This document shows positions 7,555-15,444 of a stretch of 36,898 nucleotides of DNA, in pieces. The stretch lies in contig JANXZK010000025.1 of the NCBI GenBank assembly GCA_025355565.1, positions 1 to 36,898 on the forward strand, given 5' to 3'. Each line of letters opens with the position of its first letter. Within the stretch, counting starts at the first letter, position 1. The DNA is from a bacterium (GTDB lineage Bacteria; Patescibacteriota; Minisyncoccia; Phycocordibacterales; PALSA-1337). The notes under the pieces are model-generated. The model saw only the letters and a program-made list of their open reading frames with translations. It was not told the DNA's origin and searched no databases. A program made the translations under genes and the position numbers.

Positions 7555-9228
7555 ATGACACTCGTTTTCGACGAAGATAAACAGAACAGAAAGATGGCTG
7601 ACCTCCTCCACAAAGAAGAGGAGGATCTCGTCCAAATGCTGGCTGGAAAATACGGAGTTGACTATGTGAACCTGACGGTCACGGCCGTAAATGCCGACGC
7701 CCTCCGACAGATCGATGAGAACACAGCTAGGACTTCCCTGGTTGCCGCTTTTGCGCTCATAGACAAGAAAATAAAAGTCGCCGCCAGGAATCCCCAGGAT
7801 GAGAAAGTCGTAGCGATCGTCGAAACACTCAAAACCAAAGGGTACGCGCCAGAGATATACATAACATCCACACAAGGACTAGAAAAAGCATGGAAGATAT
7901 ACAAGGATATGTCTTTCGCTTATGAGAGCAAAGCTGGATCATTGGAAATCTCCAGTGAAGAGATCGCGGCGATCATCGACCAAGCAAAAAGTCTGCCGAC
8001 GATCATCTCCATTCTGGAAAACACCATGACAGCGAAGAAGAGCTACCGAGTTTCCCGGATCTTGGAAACAGCAGTAGCAGGAGCCTTGGCGATCGACGCC
8101 TCAGATATACACTTCGAACCAGAAGAAACTTACGTACAGCTCCGATATCGTCTAGACGGCGTGCTCCAGGAAGTCATCCGATTCGACACCGAAACTTATG
8201 GCCTGCTACTCTCCCGCATCAAGCTCATCTCGGGGATGAAATTGAATATAAAGAAAGATTCCCAAGACGGCCGCTTCAGCATCCGCCTAGCGATCGGTGA
8301 AGTCGAAGTCCGCGTCTCCATATTGCCAGGAGCATACAACGAGTCAGTGGTTATGCGTATCTTGAATCCAAAATCCATCAACGTATCTCTCGAAGACCTC
8401 GGTATACATGAAAAATTGCTGAAAATCCTATTGAAGGAAATGGATCGACCAGATGGCATGATCCTCACAACAGGCCCGACTGGCTCAGGAAAAACCACCA
8501 CTCTATACGCCTTCCTAAAAAAGATCCACAACACGCAAGTAAAGATCATAACCATCGAAGACCCTATCGAATATCACCTTCCTGGGATAGTGCAGACCCA
8601 AGTCAATGACAAAGGATATAACTTCCCAGAGGGACTCCGTGCCGCCGTCAGACAAGACCCGGACATCATCATGATTGGTGAGATCCGCGACAATGAAACG
8701 GCTGATATCGCCATCAACTCCGCACTCACTGGTCACTTAGTTTTCTCAACACTGCATACGAACGGCGCCGCGGGAACATTTCCCCGCCTCATCGACCTCG
8801 GAGTCAATTCCAAGGTTATAACCTCTGCTCTGCGTGTCGCCATGGCACAGAGGTTGACCAGACGCCTATGTCAGTACTGCAAGAAAGAAGTCGTACTCGA
8901 GGGTGACGCACAGAGAGAAATAGAGATCGTGATAAATAGCATCGTAGACAAAACACTGGTTCCAACCGAGCGATCAAAGATGTGGTTGGCTGTTGGGTGC
9001 GAGAAATGTAACAAGACCGGCTACAAAGGTCGTGTTGGAGTATACGAGGCCGTGCTGACTGATCAGAAAGTCGAGGATGCCGTCGAGAACAACCCGAGTG
9101 AGCGTGAGATATGGCTAGCGGCAAACCCTCAAGGGCTCCTCACCATGAAACAGGATGGTGTATTGAAGATATTATCTGGGATGACTTCCCTCTCCGAGCT
9201 CGAGAGAGTTATTGCAATAGAAGATTAA
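7555..9228 (+). CDS. pilB: Type IV pilus assembly / type II secretion ATPase (PilB/GspE family)
   Basis: Hexameric ATPase that drives pilus extension from the cytoplasmic face. The N-terminal domain (about 1-130) resembles the GspE/PilB N-domain. The motor domain has Walker A GPTGSGKTTT near residue 307, the Asp box IITIEDPIEY, Walker B (DPDIIMIGEIRD) and the His box (GHLVFSTLHTN). A zinc-binding segment with two CxxC pairs (CQYC, CEKC) follows, which marks PilB/GspE and separates it from VirB11 and PilT. I choose the ATG at 7555 because the 35 upstream codons lie in the repeat and the -10 box would fall inside a longer gene. No pilC, pilT, pilM-O or pilin is nearby, so the gene is isolated here. 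Length is 557 residues, normal for the family. Confidence 0.9.
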   Translation: MTLVFDEDKQNRKMADLLHKEEEDLVQMLAGKYGVDYVNLTVTAVNADALRQIDENTARTSLVAAFALIDKKIKVAARNPQDEKVVAIVETLKTKGYAPEIYITSTQGLEKAWKIYKDMSFAYESKAGSLEISSEEIAAIIDQAKSLPTIISILENTMTAKKSYRVSRILETAVAGALAIDASDIHFEPEETYVQLRYRLDGVLQEVIRFDTETYGLLLSRIKLISGMKLNIKKDSQDGRFSIRLAIGEVEVRVSILPGAYNESVVMRILNPKSINVSLEDLGIHEKLLKILLKEMDRPDGMILTTGPTGSGKTTTLYAFLKKIHNTQVKIITIEDPIEYHLPGIVQTQVNDKGYNFPEGLRAAVRQDPDIIMIGEIRDNETADIAINSALTGHLVFSTLHTNGAAGTFPRLIDLGVNSKVITSALRVAMAQRLTRRLCQYCKKEVVLEGDAQREIEIVINSIVDKTLVPTERSKMWLAVGCEKCNKTGYKGRVGVYEAVLTDQKVEDAVENNPSEREIWLAANPQGLLTMKQDGVLKILSGMTSLSELERVIAIED

Positions 9229-9243
9229 ATGTTTTGTAATCGG

Positions 9244-9252
9244 TTATCCACA
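9244..9252 (+). promoter_or_regulatory. Perfect DnaA-box sequence outside the origin
   Basis: TTATCCACA, the consensus DnaA 9-mer, lies 16 bases after the pilB stop codon and about 9 kb from the predicted origin. Whether DnaA binds there is not shown. Confidence 0.4.
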
Positions 9253-9287
9253 AAAAATCATTGCTTTTTAAACACCTCAAAGAGTAG

Positions 9288-9527
9288 TATGGCGACAGGG
9301 GTCAATCAGCAAAATTGAGAATGGTAATACGAGTTCAAACGCAGGAATCTCTAAGCAAAATCTCGTCGCGTGATGCGATGAGCGAGGTACAGTCCCGAGG
9401 ATAATTACAGTACGCTAGACCGAAGTCTGGCAACCAGAATGTCCTTAGAGCTATACCCAAACCTGGGAAGGCCATTGCTTAGAGACTCGTGTGTTCGAAA
9501 GAAAAACTATCATACGAATCGCCCATA
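9288..9527 (+). ncRNA. Candidate structured RNA, family not recognised
   Basis: This lies in the 364-base gap between pilB and ruvB, where no gene is seen. Complementary segments nest like an RNA fold. An outer closing helix joins 9288-9295 with 9519-9527 (one bulge). Hairpin 9302-9306/9314-9318 has a seven-base loop. An 11-bp perfect helix joins 9348-9358 with 9475-9485. Inside it are hairpins 9362-9369/9375-9382, 9415-9420/9425-9430 (CGAA tetraloop) and 9456-9459/9464-9467. I looked for signature motifs of RNase P RNA, tmRNA, SRP RNA and group I introns and found none complete. The strand is assumed to be plus, like both neighbours; the complementarity itself does not decide strand. Confidence 0.5.
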
Positions 9528-9592
9528 TCCAATATCCAATCAATTTAAACCTTTATATTACTTCTCCGCAATCTTAGCATATCGGTAATAAA

Positions 9593-10612
9593 ATGTCAAT
9601 AGACAAAACAAAACAAACTAGTCCCGATAAAGATGCCAAGGATTTTGGTTTTTTGGACCAAACCTTGCGCCCTTCTCGATGGGATGAATACATCGGCCAG
9701 CAAAATATAAAAAACAACCTCCATATACTACTCACCGCAGCCAAAGAACGTGAACACCCACCTGAACATATCCTATTTTATGGTCCTCCAGGTCTCGGCA
9801 AGACCACTTTGGCACACCTCATAGCAAAAGAGAGTGGTGCGCAGATGAGGGTCACCTCTGGGCCGGCGATCTTGAAGGTCGGCGACCTGGCTTCGATACT
9901 GACCAACCTCTCCCCAGGTGATATCTTGTTCATTGACGAAATACACCGCCTAAACAAAGCCATCGAGGAAATCCTCTACCCTGCCATGGAAACTGGGAAA
10001 TTGGACATCATCATCGGAAAGGGACCTTCTGCCCGCACTATCCAACTCGACCTCCCACCATTCACCTTGATCGCCGCCACGACGCGCATCGCTATGATCT
10101 CCGCCCCACTTAGGTCCAGGTTTTCTGGTGGCGTCTTCAAATTGGAATTTTATTCAGACAAAGAGCTCGCTGAGATCGTAAAAAGGTCCGCAAAGATCTT
10201 AGGAACTGATATAGAAGACGTCGCGGTAAATGAGATCGCCATACGATCCAGGTTTACACCACGCACCGCCAACTATCATCTGAAACGTTGCCGCGACTAC
10301 GCCCAAATAAACAAGAGTGTCTTGTCCAAAGATATCGTCATGAAAGCCCTCACCATGCTCGGTGTAGATGCGATAGGTCTGACCGCCGCTGATCGAGATA
10401 TACTCAAGGTCATCGTAACAAAATTCGGCGGCGGCCCGGTGGGTTTGAACACTATCGCAGCGGCATTATCCGAGGAGCAAGCAACCATCGAAGAGGTTTA
10501 CGAGCCGTACTTGATACAACTAGGTCTATTGGAACGCACTCCCCGAGGTAGGATTGCCACTGCTAAGGCATACAACCACTTGGGAGAAAAAGGTGCCAAT
10601 AAGTTGCTATAA
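9593..10612 (+). CDS. ruvB: Holliday junction branch migration ATPase RuvB
   Basis: AAA+ motor that, with RuvA, drives branch migration of Holliday junctions. Starting near residue 20 are LDQTLRPSRWDEYIGQ, Walker A GPPGLGKTT near 64-72, Walker B (LFIDEIHRL), sensor 1 (LIAATTR), the arginine-finger segment (APLRSRF), and the C-terminal winged helix (FGGGPVGLNTIAAALSEE and YLIQLGLLERTPRGR). At 339 residues it is full length. ruvC lies 1 kb downstream on the same strand, while ruvA is not in the window. No Shine-Dalgarno sequence is seen before the ATG. Confidence 0.97.
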   Translation: MSIDKTKQTSPDKDAKDFGFLDQTLRPSRWDEYIGQQNIKNNLHILLTAAKEREHPPEHILFYGPPGLGKTTLAHLIAKESGAQMRVTSGPAILKVGDLASILTNLSPGDILFIDEIHRLNKAIEEILYPAMETGKLDIIIGKGPSARTIQLDLPPFTLIAATTRIAMISAPLRSRFSGGVFKLEFYSDKELAEIVKRSAKILGTDIEDVAVNEIAIRSRFTPRTANYHLKRCRDYAQINKSVLSKDIVMKALTMLGVDAIGLTAADRDILKVIVTKFGGGPVGLNTIAAALSEEQATIEEVYEPYLIQLGLLERTPRGRIATAKAYNHLGEKGANKLL

Positions 10613-10614
10613 TA
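10609..10614 (+). promoter_or_regulatory. Extended -10 box before the small membrane protein gene
   Basis: TGC followed by TATAAT is an extended -10 overlapping the end of ruvB (stop at 10612). The ATG at 10630 is 15 bases further on, giving a leader of roughly nine bases. Confidence 0.45.
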
Positions 10615-10629
10615 TATCCGATAAATAAC

Positions 10630-10980
10630 ATGGCTGATAATTCAACAACACTTTTCGCGGCGATCTTATTGGGGACATTTCTGATCGCCAGACTAGTCGT
10701 ACTAGTCACTGGCCAAAAATCAATAACTCTCTATCTGCGAAACAAATATCAGTGGGATATCCACCATCTGCATTTGGGTATAGCGATCCTTGTTTGTGTC
10801 TTTATTTTGGGATTGAATGAGGCTACCAAATCTCTGAATATCGTTGGGCTGATCGGTGTCGGTCTCATTTTGGACGAAATCTATGGTTTCATTTTTAGTG
10901 TTCCTTATTTCAATAAAAAGGAACTCGTTCCTACCCTGCTTATGTTCTTGATCTTGTCAACGCTCCTCATTTTGTTCTAA
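10630..10980 (+). CDS. Small polytopic membrane protein with a His-rich motif
   Basis: I do not recognise the family by name. The 116 residues hold about four hydrophobic segments (around 8-26, 48-63, 68-90 and 98-116). Between the first two is DIHHLHLG, and near the third comes GLILDEIYGF, so three histidines plus an Asp-Glu pair could sit together at a membrane face, which might suggest a metal site. That is inference. It lies 17 bases after ruvB and before yebC. The protein ends directly in a hydrophobic stretch (LILF). Possible alternatives are a small transporter or an enzyme subunit; nothing in the neighbourhood decides. Confidence 0.7.
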   Translation: MADNSTTLFAAILLGTFLIARLVVLVTGQKSITLYLRNKYQWDIHHLHLGIAILVCVFILGLNEATKSLNIVGLIGVGLILDEIYGFIFSVPYFNKKELVPTLLMFLILSTLLILF

Positions 10981-11068
10981 CCATCGATCAATTTGTATTT
11001 TCATCTTTATTGGTATACATTGGTCAATAATATATCATCAATTACAAACCACTAACAACTAAAATATC

Positions 11069-11599
11069 ATGTCTGGACATAATAAATTTTCAAAAATCAA
11101 ACACCTGAAAGCAAAGAATGACGCGCAAAAGAGCAAGAGCTTTGGTAAGATCGTGCGTCTCTTAACGGTAGAATCAAAGAAAGCTGGCGGAAACTTAAAA
11201 TCACCAGGACTCATTGCCGCTATAGAAAAAGCGCGCAGAGAGAACATGCCTAACGATACTGTGGACCGCGCGATCAAAAAAGGAGCAACAGATAATAGTG
11301 CCTCCATGGACACGATCATCTATGAGACTTACGGTCCGGGAGGAATAGCTATCCTCATAGAATCGCTAACAGATAACAAGAACAAGGCAGCGCAAGAGAT
11401 CAAGCATATCTTGAGTTTGAACGGTTTTGAGCTAGCCTCCCCTGGCAGTGCTTCATGGGCATTCACAAAAACAGGTGGTACGTGGGCAGCAACAACGACG
11501 TTGCCCCTCGAAGACGCAGACATCGAACTTCTGACAAAACTCGTAGTAGAGCTTGAAGAAAATGAAGAAGTGCAGGAGGTATTCACAAATGCCGAATAA
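11069..11599 (+). CDS. YebC/PmpR-family protein, internally shortened
   Basis: YebC proteins bind ribosomes or DNA and have been linked to translation of difficult sequences and to transcription control. Domain I is well conserved: MSGHNKFSKIKHLKAKNDAQKSK, then RENMPNDTVDRAIKKGA, then YETYGPGGIAILIESLTDNKN, then FELASPGSASWAF. After SWAFTKTGG, where normal members (about 240 residues) continue with a full second lobe, this protein passes within about 30 residues to the C-terminal helix ELEENEEVQEVFTNAE. About 65 residues are therefore missing at 176 in total. There is no frameshift, so it looks like a genuine compact form. Its 3' end overlaps the ruvC start by 11 bases, the usual yebC-ruvC pairing. 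Confidence 0.88.
   Translation: MSGHNKFSKIKHLKAKNDAQKSKSFGKIVRLLTVESKKAGGNLKSPGLIAAIEKARRENMPNDTVDRAIKKGATDNSASMDTIIYETYGPGGIAILIESLTDNKNKAAQEIKHILSLNGFELASPGSASWAFTKTGGTWAATTTLPLEDADIELLTKLVVELEENEEVQEVFTNAE
11575..11580 (+). promoter_or_regulatory. Shine-Dalgarno-like AGGAGG before ruvC
   Basis: AGGAGG sits inside the end of yebC, about nine bases before the ruvC ATG at 11589. It is the only strong Shine-Dalgarno match I noticed upstream of a gene in this window, and fits translational coupling. Confidence 0.5.
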
Positions 11600-12083
11600 C
11601 ATAATCCTCGGGATCGACCCAGGCTATGACCGTGTCGGTATCGCGGTTATAGAAAAAATGACCAAAGGACGAGAGGTAGTCATATATTCCTCCTGTTTTC
11701 AAACGTCACCAAAGGACACAATATACGATCGTTTGTTTTCTGTTGGAAGAGAGGTAGCAAACATCATCAAAAAATACGGACCGGCGGCATTGGCGATCGA
11801 GACATTATTCATCACGAAGAACCAAAAGACTGCTATGCGCGTGTCGGAGGCACGAGGAATCATCATCTACGAAGCCTTGAAGGCTGGAGTCCTGGTATCC
11901 GAATATAGTCCAATGCAAATCAAGATGTCTGTGACTGGTGATGGCACAAGTGACAAAACCAGAATACAGAAAATGATAAAGATGCTCGTTGGTATGCCAA
12001 AAAAGGTCGCCATCGATGATGAGTATGACGCGATCGCTGTCGCCATCACCCATAGCGCCATGTGTAAATCATCTGTTTACTGA
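11589..12083 (+). CDS. ruvC: Holliday junction resolvase RuvC
   Basis: Endonuclease that cuts Holliday junctions symmetrically. The RNase H-fold acidic residues are visible in a 164-residue protein: Asp10 in GIDPGYDRVG, Glu71 in AIETLF, and Asp144/Asp147 in AIDDEYDAIAVAITH. I use the ATG at 11589 (MPNNIILGID) because the invariant first strand follows immediately and AGGAGG precedes it; the frame is open further upstream only because it runs through yebC. The reading overlaps the yebC stop by 11 bases. Confidence 0.94.
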   Translation: MPNNIILGIDPGYDRVGIAVIEKMTKGREVVIYSSCFQTSPKDTIYDRLFSVGREVANIIKKYGPAALAIETLFITKNQKTAMRVSEARGIIIYEALKAGVLVSEYSPMQIKMSVTGDGTSDKTRIQKMIKMLVGMPKKVAIDDEYDAIAVAITHSAMCKSSVY

Positions 12084-12110
12084 TTACCGTTTACTGGTTA
12101 CTGTATCCTG

Positions 12111-12119
12111 TTATCCACA
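12111..12119 (+). promoter_or_regulatory. Perfect DnaA-box sequence outside the origin
   Basis: TTATCCACA lies in the 122-base gap between ruvC and the next gene. The preceding bases contain repeated TTTACTG/TTACTG words (12076-12103). Confidence 0.4.
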
Positions 12120-12205
12120 ACCCCACTTTCTTGCAAAATCAATGTGGTTTTGCTACAAATTACTCACAAAACCATTGACTGATAGATCAATGGCCAATAA
12201 CGAGT

Positions 12206-12481
12206 ATGCCTCACACAAAAAATATCCAATCTAAAAACAAAGTAAAAGCCGCGAAGAAATCCACCACCACTCCGGACCTAGATGAACTGATAAATGAACC
12301 GCCCGTAGCAAAAATACAGAAAGTAATCGATGTGGTAGATATACACGATGATATTTCAGGAACAATCGAAGAGAAACCGGAAGTCGACCTATCGCCAGGA
12401 GAAGAAGATGCCGACGAAGCCGGTGAAGAAGGTCTGGATGATGATGAAGTAAATCCATTTGGAGACAAGTGGGAGGTCTAA
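12206..12481 (+). CDS. Small acidic protein of unknown function
   Basis: The 91-residue protein has a basic first third (KNIQSKNKVKAAKKS) and a very acidic second half rich in Asp and Glu (PGEEDADEAGEEGLDDDEV), ending in NPFGDKWEV. It is probably largely disordered, with the aromatic tail as a possible docking peptide. No known domain is seen. A TTGACT element at 12175 lies 17 bases before TAACGA (12198-12203), but that box is only two bases from the ATG, so the exact start is uncertain. The PBP1A gene follows after 50 bases. Confidence 0.6.
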   Translation: MPHTKNIQSKNKVKAAKKSTTTPDLDELINEPPVAKIQKVIDVVDIHDDISGTIEEKPEVDLSPGEEDADEAGEEGLDDDEVNPFGDKWEV

Positions 12482-12531
12482 ATGGTATATCCAACCTCTG
12501 ACATCCATTCTCTGCTATACTTATTCCACTG

Positions 12532-15066
12532 ATGACTAGAAAGAGAAAACTCCATCATGTAAAGAGGATATCTATGATCCTCATATCACTCGTTCTCGTC
12601 CTTATAGGCTCAGGCGCTATTTGGGTTGCGACACTACAGATGCCGGATCTAAATTCATTCCAGGCCAGGAAGATCGCGGAATCAACCAAGATATATGACC
12701 GCACGGGAACAGTCCTTCTATACGACACTGGCAAGAACGCCAAACTTTCATACGTTCCTCTTTCCTCCATATCTTTGTTAGCACAAAAAGCGACGATAGC
12801 TATCGAAGATTCTAATTTTTACAAGAATATCGGCATCGAGCCTTTATCCATCGTGCGGGCAGTATTGGCCGATCTCGCTTCTGGTGGTTATGGCCAAGGG
12901 GCTTCAACGATCACCCAACAAGTAGTGAAGAATTCTCTATTGACGACTGACAAGACCATAACAAGAAAGATCAAGGAGTGGGTTTTGGCTATCAAACTCA
13001 CCAAAGTCATGACCAAGGACCAGATACTGGAGACGTACTTAAACGAATCACCGTATGGTGGAACGTTATATGGAATAGAAGAGGCTAGTAGAGCGTTCTT
13101 CGGTCGTCCCGCCATAGACCTAACATTGGCCCAGGCTGCATATTTGGCCGCAATACCACAGGCACCAACATATTATTCCCCGTATGGCACACACAGAGAC
13201 GCCCTAGATTCTAGACACATCTTGGTTTTACAAAGAATGCGCGATCTAGGTTTGATCACTGTTCCAGAATACAATGCCGCAAGAGCAGAAAAAGTACAAT
13301 TCCTATCAAAGAATGACTCTAGTATCAGAGCCCCACACTTTGTGATGTTCATCAAAGACTATCTGACACAAAAATATGGTGAAGATGAAGTAGACAATGG
13401 CGGATTGAAAATCATCACAACATTGAACTATGACATGCAACAAGAAGCAGAAAGTGTGGTAAAGAAGTTCGGTCCATCCCTATCATCGAGTTTCAATGCC
13501 AGTAACACAGCGATGGTCGCTATCGACCCAAAAACTGGAGATATTCTGATGATGGTAGGTTCGCGTGACTACTTCAACCAGTCTATCGACGGCAACTACA
13601 ACATCGCTCTCGCGGAGAGACAACCAGGCTCAACATTCAAACCGTTCGTCTATTCAACTTTGTTCAAGAAGGGATATACTCCAGAGACGATATTGTTCGA
13701 CGCCCAAACAGAGTTCTCCAACTATTGCACAGTCGAAGGAAAACTGAAGGACACTTCAGCGACACCAAACACTAGTAAGGCCTGCTATTCACCACAAGAA
13801 TACGACAATATATTTGAGGGTCCACTCACTATCCGCCAAGCCTTGGCCCAATCGAGAAACATTCCTGCTGTAAAAGCCCTATACTTGGCCGGTATCCCAG
13901 AATCTATCAAGACTGCTGAGGATATGGGTATAACATCATTAACAGATCCAAATCGCTACGGTCTAACCCTAGTGTTAGGTGGTGGAGAAGTTTCTCTGCT
14001 CGATCTAACCAGCGCATATGGTGTTTTCGCCAATGATGGTATGAGGAATCCGTACCGATCGATACTACAAGTCACAAACAACAAAGGCCTCATATTGGAG
14101 CAGAACGGCACAACGACCACTACTCAAGCGCTAGAACCAGAGATCGCTAGACAGATATCAGATATTTTGTCAGATACCAATGTTCGTATGGCCAGCTTGA
14201 AACCTATAGGAGACAGTGTTGGTAGACCTGTAGCGATAAAAACTGGTACGACCAATGACTATAGAGATGTGTGGGCTGTCGGCTATACACCAAACCTCGT
14301 CGTCGGCGCCTGGGCAGGAAAAAACAACAATACCCCAATGCAACACAATGTGGCTGGACTCATCATCGCCCCTGTATGGGGAGCATTTATGTCTCAGGCG
14401 GTGAAAAATCTCCCTGTTGAGGGATTTGTGCCACCACCACCTCCACTAGTTGACGGTAAACCTGTTTTACGTGGTATATGGCAAGGTGACCAGTCCTACA
14501 CGATAGACAAAGTGTCTGGGAAATTGGCCACGCAATTCACTCCAAAAGAAACTCGCCAAGAGGTCACCTTCACGAATGTTCACACGATACTGCAATGGGT
14601 CAACAAGGATGATCCCCGTGGTCCGACTCCAATAGATCCAACCAAAGACTCACAGTATCCTTATTGGGAGTATGGCGTGAGGAAATGGTTCGTAGAATAT
14701 CAAAAAACACATCCAGCATTGAAAGAAATGACGGGTAGCTTCTCCATACCAACAGATACCGATGATGTGCATACAGCCGATAAAGTGCCAAAGATCATAT
14801 TTATGAGCCCAACAGCCACATCAACCATCAACCCTCAAAACTTACTCCGAATAAATTTGGGTATCTCGAGCGGTTTTATTCCACAAAAAACAGAAGTCTA
14901 TCTGAATGGCAAATATGTATTAACAGCCACGACTAATCCGTTGAACTTCTCCTTCATTCCAGCTGATGTTGGGAAATTGAATGATACTAACAATACTATC
15001 GTTGTGGATGTTTTTGATAGTTTATTCAATAAAGGAGAAGCGGTGCTGAATTTTAAAGTTAATTAA
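12532..15066 (+). CDS. Class A penicillin-binding protein (PBP1A family), glycosyltransferase plus transpeptidase
   Basis: Membrane-anchored wall synthase that polymerises and crosslinks peptidoglycan. An N-terminal membrane segment (about 14-33) is followed by the glycosyltransferase domain: IEDSNFYKNIG with its catalytic Glu near 92, GASTITQQVVKN, and ILETYLNESPYGG. The transpeptidase motifs are SxxK (STFK, Ser near 367), SxN (SRN, near 441) and KTG (near 570). After residue 650 comes an extension, and the last 90 residues (from PTATSTINPQ) look like an Ig-like beta domain, probably a wall or surface adaptor. At 844 residues the protein is long but intact. The stop codon overlaps hairpin R5. 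Confidence 0.95.
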   Translation: MTRKRKLHHVKRISMILISLVLVLIGSGAIWVATLQMPDLNSFQARKIAESTKIYDRTGTVLLYDTGKNAKLSYVPLSSISLLAQKATIAIEDSNFYKNIGIEPLSIVRAVLADLASGGYGQGASTITQQVVKNSLLTTDKTITRKIKEWVLAIKLTKVMTKDQILETYLNESPYGGTLYGIEEASRAFFGRPAIDLTLAQAAYLAAIPQAPTYYSPYGTHRDALDSRHILVLQRMRDLGLITVPEYNAARAEKVQFLSKNDSSIRAPHFVMFIKDYLTQKYGEDEVDNGGLKIITTLNYDMQQEAESVVKKFGPSLSSSFNASNTAMVAIDPKTGDILMMVGSRDYFNQSIDGNYNIALAERQPGSTFKPFVYSTLFKKGYTPETILFDAQTEFSNYCTVEGKLKDTSATPNTSKACYSPQEYDNIFEGPLTIRQALAQSRNIPAVKALYLAGIPESIKTAEDMGITSLTDPNRYGLTLVLGGGEVSLLDLTSAYGVFANDGMRNPYRSILQVTNNKGLILEQNGTTTTTQALEPEIARQISDILSDTNVRMASLKPIGDSVGRPVAIKTGTTNDYRDVWAVGYTPNLVVGAWAGKNNNTPMQHNVAGLIIAPVWGAFMSQAVKNLPVEGFVPPPPPLVDGKPVLRGIWQGDQSYTIDKVSGKLATQFTPKETRQEVTFTNVHTILQWVNKDDPRGPTPIDPTKDSQYPYWEYGVRKWFVEYQKTHPALKEMTGSFSIPTDTDDVHTADKVPKIIFMSPTATSTINPQNLLRINLGISSGFIPQKTEVYLNGKYVLTATTNPLNFSFIPADVGKLNDTNNTIVVDVFDSLFNKGEAVLNFKVN

Positions 15067-15164
15067 TCTGCCACAAAAACAACTTTCCTACCGTCTCCTG
15101 CGGGCGCTAATCGCTGGCTACCTGTCCTCGGAGCACGTACGGAAAGTTGTTTTTGTGGCAGATT
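15065..15164. repeat. Palindrome R5 between convergent genes
   Basis: The 24-base arms 15065-15088 and 15141-15164 are perfectly complementary, around a 52-base loop that itself contains CTCC...GGAG pairing. The element starts in the PBP stop codon and ends 18 bases before the convergent small gene. It could serve as a bidirectional terminator, but the arm is long and there is no strong T-run. Confidence 0.85.
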
Positions 15165-15182
15165 CTTAGAGTTTAATATTTT

Positions 15183-15443
15183 TTATTTAATATCCCTCAC
15201 AAAGATAATATCTTGTTTTTCATTGATAATTCTCAGTATTCGTTGCTTTTTTATGTATATCTCAGATTTCAGTGCCGGACTGATGTTGATCATGGAGATA
15301 GTCGCGTCTTTGATCTGGATATTGTCAGTCAACATACTCGAACCAATGTTATCCTTGATGGTTTGGCGGACTATATCACGCACGAAATACTCCCGCGTCT
15401 GGCGGTTTTGCATCTTCTTGAATAAATGGCCTATTCCGAACAT
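15183..15443 (-). CDS. Short DUF721/DciA-like protein
   Basis: Tentative assignment. DciA-type (DUF721) proteins load or assist the replicative helicase in bacteria without DnaC. The 86-residue protein has the C-terminal pattern of that family: a beta strand (ATISMINISPA), then a helix LKSEIYIKKQRILRIINEK, then a final strand VRDIK, preceded by two amphipathic helices. Its place one base after dnaN and downstream of dnaA is where DUF721 genes are often found. It is much shorter than typical DciA proteins, so it may be only the core module. Neither the family nor the function is certain. Confidence 0.5.
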   Translation of the reverse strand: MFGIGHLFKKMQNRQTREYFVRDIVRQTIKDNIGSSMLTDNIQIKDATISMINISPALKSEIYIKKQRILRIINEKQDIIFVRDIK

Positions 15444-15444
15444 A

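Noticed and set aside
7555-9228. VirB11 ATPase for the secretion locus
   Set aside because: The protein has the two CxxC pairs and N-domain of PilB/GspE and lies far from the locus on the other strand.
9229-9592. RNase P RNA, tmRNA or group I intron in the gap before ruvB
   Set aside because: Short look-alikes occur (GAGGTACAGTCC resembling an RNase P P4 strand, AGAGACTCG resembling an intron core) but the accompanying required motifs are missing, so I left the RNA unassigned.
15065-15164. Insertion sequence or miniature transposable element
   Set aside because: No transposase, no flanking target-site duplication and no second copy of the same sequence is visible.
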